A stretch of DNA of 5,023 bases, taken from Cellvibrionales bacterium. GTDB lineage: Bacteria; Pseudomonadota; Gammaproteobacteria; Pseudomonadales; UBA7434. Position 1 is the stretch's first letter. Each line of letters begins with the position of its first letter. The notes beneath the pieces were generated by a model, which did not search any database, was not told where the DNA came from, and saw nothing but the letters and a program-made list of their open reading frames with translations. Positions 1 through 5,023 of this stretch are shown piece after piece. Both the position numbers and the translations under genes were made by a program. The stretch covers positions 1 through 5,023 of the forward strand of contig JABIQF010000054.1 of assembly GCA_018668095.1 (NCBI GenBank), given 5' to 3'.

Positions 1-21
1 CAATCTTCGTCAGATTGTGTG

Positions 22-90
22 CTTTCTTTTGGTTACTTTTCTTTGCACAAGCAAAGAAAAGTGACTGGCATGTCGGGCCACCCCCGACGG
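22..90. repeat. Dispersed-type intergenic repeat with two hairpins
   Basis: Two inverted repeats lie back to back. The first has arms at 32-46 and 51-65 around the loop ACAA: 15 pairs, of which 14 are Watson-Crick and one (T34 with G63) is a G-U wobble. The second has GTCGGG at 72-77 and CCCGAC at 83-88 around a 5-base loop. Neither is followed by a T-run, so neither looks like an ordinary terminator. The plus strand is open from base 1 to a TAA at 94-96 and contains FGYFSLHKQRKVTG. I recall near-identical tails at the ends of many unrelated predicted proteins in gammaproteobacteria, which points to a dispersed repeat rather than a conserved domain. The 31-codon frame could be the 3' end of a gene entering from the left, or simply the repeat; the sequence cannot decide. 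CCCCGACG recurs at 154-161, so the element may extend further right. Confidence 0.65.
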
Positions 91-164
91 TCTTAATAGA
101 ACACCTAAACAAACCAATCAGAAAAATGAGTATCGGATGACCATAAGAGTTAACCCCGACGCCC

Positions 165-194
165 TTGACCTTAAAACCATCAAAAAATCATAAT
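165..194 (+). promoter_or_regulatory. Candidate distal sigma70 promoter of ilvD
   Basis: TTGACC at 165-170 matches five of six -35 positions. CATAAT at 189-194 matches five of six -10 positions. The spacer is 18 bases. Transcription from here would give a leader of about 115 bases. The -35 abuts the second CCCCGACG copy, so the repeat may have supplied part of this promoter. This is a motif match only. Confidence 0.4.
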
Positions 195-234
195 CCTCCC
201 ACCCTCGTCAATACCCAGATATAAACTAAGATAT

Positions 235-262
235 TTGTTCAAAACCCAGTTACGGTTATACT
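235..262 (+). promoter_or_regulatory. Candidate proximal sigma70 promoter of ilvD
   Basis: TTGTTC at 235-240 (three of six -35 positions) and TATACT at 257-262 (five of six -10 positions) are separated by 16 bases. The predicted start is near 268-270, inside the 12-bp palindrome at 267-278, and the leader would be about 46 bases. It is nearer the gene than the other candidate but has the weaker -35. Confidence 0.4.
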
Positions 263-266
263 ACGC

Positions 267-278
267 AGCTGATCAGCT
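267..278. promoter_or_regulatory. Perfect palindrome AGCTGATCAGCT, possible operator
   Basis: The 12 bases are a perfect dyad centred on GATC. They overlap the predicted transcription start of the proximal promoter and lie 37 bases before the ilvD start codon. Position and symmetry would suit a dimeric repressor. The central GATC would also be a Dam methylation site if the host has Dam. No known operator is recognised, and a chance palindrome is possible. Confidence 0.3.
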
Positions 279-315
279 ACTTTATCCCTATAAATAAAAT
301 ACCAGGTTCCTCGTT

Positions 316-2004
316 ATGACAAAATCTAAAAATCCACGCGCCTATTCTTCAGTTATTGTTGATGGCAACGACCGTGCGGCAAGCCGCGCAATGCTCAGAC
401 CTGTTGGCTTTACGGATGCGGATTTTAAGAAACCTCAAATAGGCGTTGCTTCAACATGGAGCATGGTTACCCCATGTAATATGCATATTAATAAGCTCGC
501 CGATGAGGCCTGTAAGGGCGTTGATGGCTCTGGCGGTAAAGGTGTCATCTTTAACACCATCACTATTTCTGACGGTATCTCTATGGGTACCGAAAATATG
601 AAGTACTCATTGGTATCACGCGAAGTGATTGCCGATTCAATTGAAACTGTGATGGCTTGTCAGGGCTTTGATGGCATTGTCGCTGTAGGTGGCTGCGATA
701 AAAACATGCCTGGTTGCTTAATGGCAATCGCTCGTTTGGATCGTCCAGCGGTATTTGTCTATGGTGGGACGATTTTGCCAGGCAAGCATAAAGGCAAGCA
801 GCTCGATGTTGTCTCAGTTTTTGAAGCCATTGGCGCAGAAGCGAATAATCTTATCCCACTAAAAGAACTGACGGCGATTGAGAAAAAAGCGATTCCCGGT
901 CCTGGCTCTTGTGGCGGCATGTATACCGCTAACACTATGGCATCGGCCATTGAGGCTATGGGCATGAGTTTGTCTAACAGCTCAGCTCAGGCGGCCATAT
1001 CGGACCATAAACTCAAGGATTGCGAAGCTGCCGGCGCAGCGGTCATGAATTTGGTCAAAAAAGGCATTACGCCAAAAATGATCATGACTAAAAAAGCCTT
1101 TGAAAATGCCATGACAGTTGCTATCGCTCTAGGCGGCTCAACGAATTTGGTGCTGCATTTATTGGCTATGGCGCATTGTGTCGATGTTAAATTAACTTTG
1201 GCAGATTTTACTCGTGTCGGTAAGCGCGTGCCTATGCTGGCCGATCTTAAGCCGAGTGGTCGTTATAGTATGGCCGACTTAATTGAAGTGGGCGGTATTC
1301 AGCCACTGATGAAAATGTTGTTAGACGCCGGTTTGTTACATGGCGACTGCTTAACGGTAACCGGTAAAACCTTAAAGCAAAATTTAGCGAAGGTTAAGCC
1401 TTATCCTAAGTCTCAAGATATTATTCGTGCTTTAGATAATCCGATTAAGTCTGATAGCCATTTGGTTATGCTAAAAGGTAACTTAGCACCTGATGGTGCG
1501 GTAGCGAAGATTTCTGGGCATGAGGGTTTACGCTTTGAGGGTAAAGCGCGTGTTTATAATTCATCGGATGCTGCATTAAAAGCGATTATGGATCGCAAAA
1601 TTAAAAAAGGTGATGTGGTTGTTATTCGTAATGAGGGGCCGCGTGGTGGTCCGGGTATGCAGGAAATGTTATCGCATACTGGCGCAATTATGGGGCAAGG
1701 CTTAGGTAATGACGTTGCATTAATTACTGATGGTCGTTTCTCGGGTGGTACGCATGGCTTTGTGGTTGGACATATTACGCCCGAAGCATGTGTAGGCGGA
1801 CCTATCGGTTTAGTGAAAAACGGTGATCGTATTACGATTGATGCAAGCACAAAATCATTAGTAGTCGATGTCACTGCGAAGGAGTTAGCGGCGCGTAAAG
1901 CTAAGTGGAAAGCACCTAAGCCAAAATACAAACGCGGCGTTTTAGCTAAGTATGCGGCCAATGTTAGCTCGGCATCAGAAGGCGCTATTACCGACAAGTT
2001 TTAG
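316..2004 (+). CDS. ilvD: Dihydroxy-acid dehydratase, short form
   Basis: This enzyme (EC 4.2.1.9) dehydrates 2,3-dihydroxy-isovalerate and 2,3-dihydroxy-3-methylvalerate to the 2-keto acids that lead to valine, leucine and isoleucine, in the cytosol. The 562 residues match the short IlvD form rather than the roughly 616 of E. coli IlvD. Three cysteines sit where [2Fe-2S] members of the family ligate the cluster: C54 (TPCNMH), C127 (GGCDKNMPGC) and C199 (GPGSCGGMYTANTM). Likely Mg2+ ligands are D86 (ISDGISMG), D128 and K129, the lysine that is carbamylated in characterised homologues, with E450 (GPGMQEM). S476 in TDGRFSGG is the expected catalytic base. The ATG at 316 begins the usual family N-terminus, and only a weak CAGG (303-306) precedes it. 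The gene is complete, with no frameshift or missing key residue. It stands alone here, with no ilvA, ilvC, ilvE or leu gene beside it. Confidence 0.97.
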   Translation: MTKSKNPRAYSSVIVDGNDRAASRAMLRPVGFTDADFKKPQIGVASTWSMVTPCNMHINKLADEACKGVDGSGGKGVIFNTITISDGISMGTENMKYSLVSREVIADSIETVMACQGFDGIVAVGGCDKNMPGCLMAIARLDRPAVFVYGGTILPGKHKGKQLDVVSVFEAIGAEANNLIPLKELTAIEKKAIPGPGSCGGMYTANTMASAIEAMGMSLSNSSAQAAISDHKLKDCEAAGAAVMNLVKKGITPKMIMTKKAFENAMTVAIALGGSTNLVLHLLAMAHCVDVKLTLADFTRVGKRVPMLADLKPSGRYSMADLIEVGGIQPLMKMLLDAGLLHGDCLTVTGKTLKQNLAKVKPYPKSQDIIRALDNPIKSDSHLVMLKGNLAPDGAVAKISGHEGLRFEGKARVYNSSDAALKAIMDRKIKKGDVVVIRNEGPRGGPGMQEMLSHTGAIMGQGLGNDVALITDGRFSGGTHGFVVGHITPEACVGGPIGLVKNGDRITIDASTKSLVVDVTAKELAARKAKWKAPKPKYKRGVLAKYAANVSSASEGAITDKF

Positions 2005-2015
2005 CGTTTATTCAT

Positions 2016-2047
2016 ATCGTGCAGTGGAAAATAATTTCACTGCCGAT
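2016..2047 (+). terminator. Possible ilvD terminator hairpin
   Basis: The core stem pairs GCAGTG (2021-2026) with CACTGC (2038-2043). It extends inward by three A-T pairs past a bulged G, to an ATAA loop, and outward by four pairs past a bulged T. It starts 11 bases after the ilvD stop. The only good T-run (2065-2070) is 17 bases further on, so this is not a canonical intrinsic terminator. It may instead protect the 3' end of the mRNA. Confidence 0.4.
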
Positions 2048-2131
2048 TTGAAATGCAAATAAAGTTTTTTCGATACGTATTATCCTAACTTAAAAGAATA
2101 AAAATAAATTATTAAATGCGATATTGTATTA

Positions 2132-2152
2132 AGGCGAGTCTTTATCTCGCTT
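2132..2152. other. Small hairpin beside promoter
   Basis: GCGAG (2134-2138) pairs with CTCGC (2146-2150) around a 7-base loop, with one G-U and one A-T pair extending the stem outward. It touches the -35 element at 2151-2156, so it could be a protein-binding dyad for that promoter or a residual 3' hairpin of ilvD. There is no T-run after it. Confidence 0.25.
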
Positions 2153-2179
2153 GCTAAAGAATAGAGGCTGGCGTATAAA
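2151..2179 (+). promoter_or_regulatory. Candidate sigma70 promoter of the TerB-like membrane gene
   Basis: TTGCTA (2151-2156, four of six positions) and TATAAA (2174-2179, five of six) are separated by the ideal 17 bases. An AT-rich block lies upstream. The transcript would carry a leader of about 127 bases. A nearby alternative pairs TTGACG (2190-2195) with TAATAT (2211-2216) at 15 bases; the perfect TATAAT at 2209-2214 is only 13 bases from TTGACG, too close for a normal sigma70 promoter. Confidence 0.45.
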
Positions 2180-2312
2180 ACGCATCGGCTTGACGCGATA
2201 ATCATCACTATAATATTTTTTCTATCAGCAATTATGGTTTGTGGGTGGTTTGCTCGCGTTAAATATATTCAGTGCAAAACAACGGCAAGGAAGCCTGATA
2301 AAGGAGAGCACA

Positions 2313-4328
2313 ATGGAGAGCATCAGTCTTATCGAATGGGGCGTGGGCGGAGTGTTTGTTGCGGTTAATGCTTATCGACGTTACAACACTCCCGCAAGTA
2401 ATCGCGCTTCAACTACCTTTCAAAATTTCAGTCTCTATTTTTTCTTTTATCTTATAGCCGTACTCACCCTCTACGTTTTTTTTGGCGCCGTACTTGATAG
2501 CTCGCCAGAAACTATTGGTTGGTTGTATGCGCTGTCAGTCGGTCAGGTTGGATCTAATGTGCCATTGGCTATCGATCAATTAAGTTCCCCCATGGTTTCA
2601 GCGTTGTTTTTAACAACCTTGCTTCCCTCATTACCTTGGCTGTCACGCTATGATCAGGCGCTATTGAATACGTTTTGGGATAGAGGGAATATTCCAAATC
2701 ATGTTTATAAAATGGCCGCATCAATGCGACGCGCAAGATTTAATTTTTCGCCTATGCAAAATAAGCAGTTAAGAAAAAACTGTAAAAAATTAAATATCGA
2801 TTTAACGCCATTGATGACCAACTCAAACCATTCGCTTGATTTCCGTTGGGCGCGAGTGAATGCGATATTAAGTGGCTTAGAAGAATGGAAGCAGGATGAT
2901 TCTGGCCGAATGCGTCGTTTTATGGTGACAAAGCGAATGGCGCTCAATGGCTTATTTAAGCAGCGTGATGAGATTAATGAAGAGTTTTCACAGCTAAAAG
3001 CTGAGCAGTTAGATGCTAAGGTGCTGCATAAAATTGAGCGCTTTCTTGATAAATCAATTGCTCAGTTATTTTTAGATGCTTCGGTCATGATTGGTCAGGC
3101 TATTTGTATGACTGAGCTTTCTGAAAGTGGGCGAAGCGCGCGAGTGACTCAGCTAGGCTTTGAAGGCGGCACGCAAGGATTTGATCGGCTATCACCACAG
3201 CAAATGCTGTCAGGATTGTTCGCAATTTTTATTACTTTTTTATCCCTATCGGTTGTTGAGCAATTTATGAAGCCTGTCGGTGCGCGTCATTTTTCTGGAG
3301 TGGGGTTTATGACATTCTTGATGTTGTTTACTTATGGTTCTTCGCTGATTATTGCTTTTGATTTAAAGCGCCGCGTCAGTATGGGTTATAACGAACTTAC
3401 TAAGCAGCGACCATGGTCGGCTTATGGGGTAGTGGGTGTCATTACGGTAGTGGGATGGTTCGCGGTAACAATTAGTTATCGTTATATTTTAAATATGCTC
3501 GATGGCGAGTTAAGTAGTGAAAATTTATTGCATGTTAAGAAAAGTATTCAGTGGAGCTTTCCTTTTGCGCTTCAGTCTTTGGCGTTAGCCATTGTGGTGT
3601 CTTGGATACTCGATAAGCATCAGCGTCTTGGTGCAACGGATAGGCTGTGCACTTATCAGCGCACCTTAGATGTGAGTATTTCGATTGCAGCCTTAGCCTT
3701 GGCTTCAATAATTACCTATGGTTGGATGGCCGGCATTGGTCCGTTTGAAGGTTATGCAACAAAAGATCCTAAGTATCTTTCAAGTTTATCGTTCGGCTGG
3801 ATTGTTGCAAAAGGAACGGCTATTGGTGCGGTTATTGGGTGGTTAGTCCCTATGTGGTTTCATATTAATCGGACTAAATCGCCCGACCAAATTGCGGGGC
3901 GTTTAATTCAAATGAATCAGCACCAACTGGCTCAAGAAATTCGTAATCTTAGCCCGGGTGATTTAATCAATGTCGTCGCGGGTGTTGCGGCATCGGTGGC
4001 CGCTATCGATTTAAATGTGAGTCGCAATGAGAAGGACGTATATCAAATTATTTGCGGACACTTGGCCGGGTTGCCACATTCGGATGTCGATATTGATAGC
4101 GCCGATAAAGAATTTGATCACTGTTTAGAATTAATTGATACGAATACCTTCGAGTTAGCACCTAGGTTAGAAAAATTGAGTGAATGTTCTCTTTTGGCTT
4201 CATTGATGCCGTTTATTGCATCGTCAATTGCGTTTGCGGATGGTGTCTATTTAGAGCAAGAACGCGAGATAGTCGAAAAAATTAAAAAGCAGGTGAGGTT
4301 GAGTGGTGGTGTATATGCTTATAGTTAA
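2313..4328 (+). CDS. Polytopic inner-membrane protein with C-terminal TerB-like domain
   Basis: The function is unknown and I do not recognise the whole protein. The ATG at 2313 is chosen because AAGGAG (2301-2306) sits 6 bases before it; a GTG at 2241 in frame lacks such a site. The product has 671 residues. Hydrophobic segments are near 5-21, 41-61, 92-110, 297-316, 329-349, 369-391, 413-433, 452-473 and 491-516. Basic clusters at 22-23, 139-142, 352-354, 434-438 and 518-522 fit a nine-helix protein with the N-terminus outside and the C-terminus in the cytosol. Residues 111-296 form a large, charged, probably helical cytosolic region. Residues about 549-662 resemble the TerB fold: two helical halves, each with an acidic motif, D565 to E573 (IDLNVSRNE) and D643 to E650 (FADGVYLEQE). 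TerB domains of this type bind divalent metal and often sit in membrane-linked stress or signalling proteins. Metal sensing is inference. No ter genes lie beside it. Confidence 0.85.
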   Translation: MESISLIEWGVGGVFVAVNAYRRYNTPASNRASTTFQNFSLYFFFYLIAVLTLYVFFGAVLDSSPETIGWLYALSVGQVGSNVPLAIDQLSSPMVSALFLTTLLPSLPWLSRYDQALLNTFWDRGNIPNHVYKMAASMRRARFNFSPMQNKQLRKNCKKLNIDLTPLMTNSNHSLDFRWARVNAILSGLEEWKQDDSGRMRRFMVTKRMALNGLFKQRDEINEEFSQLKAEQLDAKVLHKIERFLDKSIAQLFLDASVMIGQAICMTELSESGRSARVTQLGFEGGTQGFDRLSPQQMLSGLFAIFITFLSLSVVEQFMKPVGARHFSGVGFMTFLMLFTYGSSLIIAFDLKRRVSMGYNELTKQRPWSAYGVVGVITVVGWFAVTISYRYILNMLDGELSSENLLHVKKSIQWSFPFALQSLALAIVVSWILDKHQRLGATDRLCTYQRTLDVSISIAALALASIITYGWMAGIGPFEGYATKDPKYLSSLSFGWIVAKGTAIGAVIGWLVPMWFHINRTKSPDQIAGRLIQMNQHQLAQEIRNLSPGDLINVVAGVAASVAAIDLNVSRNEKDVYQIICGHLAGLPHSDVDIDSADKEFDHCLELIDTNTFELAPRLEKLSECSLLASLMPFIASSIAFADGVYLEQEREIVEKIKKQVRLSGGVYAYS

Positions 4329-4387
4329 AAGGTTTTTTATTTGCTCTAACGATTCTGGCCCAAAATGCTAAGTAGATTGTCCTCTAA

Positions 4388-4396
4388 TGCTATGGT
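4388..4396 (+). promoter_or_regulatory. Weak extended -10 promoter candidate for the barrel gene
   Basis: TGC directly precedes TATGGT (4391-4396, four of six positions), giving an extended -10 arrangement; no good -35 is found upstream. A start near 4403 would give a leader of about 54 bases carrying the inverted repeat at 4413-4436. No terminator is seen after the upstream gene: its T-run (4333-4338) has no stem before it. Read-through from that gene is therefore possible. Confidence 0.25.
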
Positions 4397-4412
4397 TTAA
4401 AAAAATTCCCAA

Positions 4413-4436
4413 TGTAAAATTTCCTCAGGTTTTACA
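4413..4436. promoter_or_regulatory. Inverted repeat TGTAAAA-N10-TTTTACA
   Basis: The 7-base arms at 4413-4419 and 4430-4436 are perfect. The 10-base centre contains CCT-C-AGG, a further small dyad. The repeat ends 6 bases before the AAGGA ribosome binding site at 4443-4447. It could be an operator for a dimeric regulator or a leader hairpin affecting translation or stability of the barrel mRNA. With its A/T-rich arms it would be a weak RNA hairpin, which slightly favours a DNA site. Confidence 0.35.
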
Positions 4437-4456
4437 ATTAATAAGGAATTATTTTA

Positions 4457-4957
4457 ATGAATAAAAAAGGTGCCGGTAAAAGAGAGTTATTGTTGGTGGC
4501 TTTAGCCGTTTTTATATCGACAAACGTTTTTGGTGAAGGGGAAAATGTTGTAGGTTATGAGGCCGCAGGAGCACAAGTTGTTTTCTTTAATTCCGAACTG
4601 AGTGAAACTGACTTATCTGATTCAGAGCCTCGCTCGGGAGAGCGTACTAGGCCGCCATTAGCTATGACAACAGCGCTAAAGCTGGATGATCCTCTGGGTG
4701 CTTATTTGCGATTCGGCCTTGCATCGAAAAAAGGCATTTCTCCTTATTTAGTGACTGGCGTTAGTCGATGGACGCGTTCAGATTTAGACCTTGCTGCGGG
4801 CAATGTAAATGATTCGGATGGAGACATCTCCTATGGTATAGGGGCGGATTTTAATCTTGCTGAAGACGCTAAGATTAATGTGGAGTATTTAGATTATATT
4901 GATGGTTCTGACGAGGAGGCATCTGGATTTAGTTTTGGTGCTTCTTGGACTTTTTAA
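4457..4957 (+). CDS. Small outer-membrane beta-barrel protein
   Basis: The 166-residue product carries a Sec signal peptide: a basic start (MNKKGAGKR), a hydrophobic core at 11-20 and likely cleavage after VFG near residue 26. The mature part shows alternating strands typical of small outer-membrane barrels, near 30-45, 67-76, 80-89, 94-104, 124-134, 137-148 and 156-166. It ends in the strand FSFGASWTF with a terminal phenylalanine, the usual signal for insertion by the BAM complex. The YGIGADFNL and INVEYLDY strands resemble the last strands of OmpA/OmpX-like 8-stranded barrels, which are often somewhat longer. Loops are rich in Asp and Glu (SELSETDLSDSE, NVNDSDGD, DGSDEE), so the mature protein is acidic. 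AAGGA at 4443-4447 precedes the ATG by 9 bases. The gene is followed directly by a strong terminator, so the transcript ends here. The specific function is unknown. Confidence 0.85.
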   Translation: MNKKGAGKRELLLVALAVFISTNVFGEGENVVGYEAAGAQVVFFNSELSETDLSDSEPRSGERTRPPLAMTTALKLDDPLGAYLRFGLASKKGISPYLVTGVSRWTRSDLDLAAGNVNDSDGDISYGIGADFNLAEDAKINVEYLDYIDGSDEEASGFSFGASWTF

Positions 4958-4960
4958 TTG

Positions 4961-4990
4961 ACGCCAACATTCTGCAGTTGGCGTTTATTT
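4961..4990 (+). terminator. Intrinsic terminator of the barrel gene
   Basis: A perfect 8-bp stem, ACGCCAAC (4961-4968) with GTTGGCGT (4977-4984), closes an 8-base loop and runs into TTATTT. It begins 3 bases after the stop codon. The minus-strand side has no T-run after the stem, so it works in the plus direction only. Confidence 0.85.
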
Positions 4991-5009
4991 ATCAGTTTAA
5001 AATACTGAT
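4991..5009. other. Second small inverted repeat after the terminator
   Basis: ATCAGT (4991-4996) pairs with ACTGAT (5004-5009) around a 7-base A/T-rich loop. It could be a back-up to the preceding terminator or an operator for a gene beyond the right edge. The 38 bases downstream of the barrel gene's main terminator hold no other feature I can support. Confidence 0.25.
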
Positions 5010-5023
5010 TCCAGCATAAAAAA

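Larger units (their letters stand above)
97..315 (+). other. Intergenic leader region of ilvD
   Basis: No gene is visible here. The stretch holds a second copy of CCCCGACG (154-161), two candidate promoters and a perfect palindrome, each listed separately. The usual regulatory device of enterobacterial ilv operons is a leader peptide rich in Ile, Val and Leu codons followed by a terminator. It is not seen: the ATG at 127 reads only four codons before a stop, and no hairpin with a T-run precedes the gene. Confidence 0.6.
2005..2312 (+). other. Intergenic region between ilvD and the TerB-like gene
   Basis: No gene is supported. The region holds a hairpin after ilvD (2016-2047), an isolated TTTTTT (2065-2070), the 8-bp palindrome ATACGTAT (2073-2080), a strongly AT-rich block (about 2081-2131), a second hairpin (2132-2152) and promoter-like elements from 2151 on. 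An in-frame GTG at 2241 could extend the next gene upstream by 24 codons, but it has no ribosome binding site. Confidence 0.6.

Noticed and set aside
759..965. Open minus-strand frame of 68 codons inside ilvD
   Set aside because: It is antisense to conserved IlvD sequence, including the GPGSCGG motif, and has no independent coding signal.
1554..1997. Open minus-strand frame of 147 codons inside ilvD
   Set aside because: It lies entirely antisense to a well-conserved ilvD segment with catalytic motifs, has no plausible domain and is explained by codon bias of the plus strand.
2190..2214. TTGACG with perfect TATAAT as a sigma70 promoter
   Set aside because: The spacer is 13 bases, far shorter than the 16-18 required, so the pair is unlikely to work together.
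2241..2312. Upstream GTG start adding 24 residues to the TerB-like protein
   Set aside because: No Shine-Dalgarno precedes it, whereas the ATG at 2313 has AAGGAG at ideal spacing; the extra residues add no domain.
2705..2947. Open minus-strand frame of 80 codons inside the TerB-like gene
   Set aside because: It is antisense to a longer gene with a strong ribosome binding site and shows no recognisable features.
4331..4340. T-run after the TerB-like gene as an intrinsic terminator
   Set aside because: No stem of useful length precedes it; the A and T runs are separated by only two bases and cannot form a normal hairpin.
4997..5023. Minus-strand frame from the right edge ending MLESVF and a TAA, possibly the 3' end of a convergent gene
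   Set aside because: Only eight codons are visible, which is too few to support a gene; the stop may be by chance.

Overview
The window looks like a piece of a moderately AT-rich gammaproteobacterial chromosome. This rests on the short-form dihydroxy-acid dehydratase, the small Gram-negative outer-membrane barrel protein, and a hairpin repeat at the left edge whose plus frame reads FGYFSLHKQRKVTG, a tail I recall as dispersed in many gammaproteobacterial genomes. No species can be named from the sequence. All three complete genes lie on the plus strand. No tRNA, rRNA, CRISPR array, transposase or integrase gene was seen.

Layout: (1) 1-96 is a dispersed-type repeat with two hairpins, open in one frame from the window edge to a stop at 94-96. 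(2) 97-315 is the ilvD leader, with two candidate sigma70 promoters and a perfect 12-bp palindrome at the predicted start of the nearer one. (3) 316-2004 is ilvD, complete, with all three iron-sulfur cysteines and the catalytic residues. (4) 2005-2312 is an intergenic region with two small hairpins and a well-spaced promoter candidate. (5) 2313-4328 is a 671-residue membrane protein with about nine membrane helices, a large helical cytosolic region and a C-terminal TerB-like domain; its function is unknown. (6) 4329-4456 is a short intergenic region with an inverted repeat just before the next ribosome binding site. (7) 4457-4957 encodes a small secreted outer-membrane beta-barrel protein, followed by a strong intrinsic terminator at 4961-4990.

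The three genes do not look like one operon. Gaps of 308 and 128 bases separate them, at least the first two have credible promoters of their own, and their products act in different places: cytosolic branched-chain amino acid synthesis, the inner membrane, and the outer membrane. ilvD is core metabolism. The TerB-like membrane protein is the only gene with no recognised role and is the most worthwhile target here. I see no convincing new defence or mobile system in the window.
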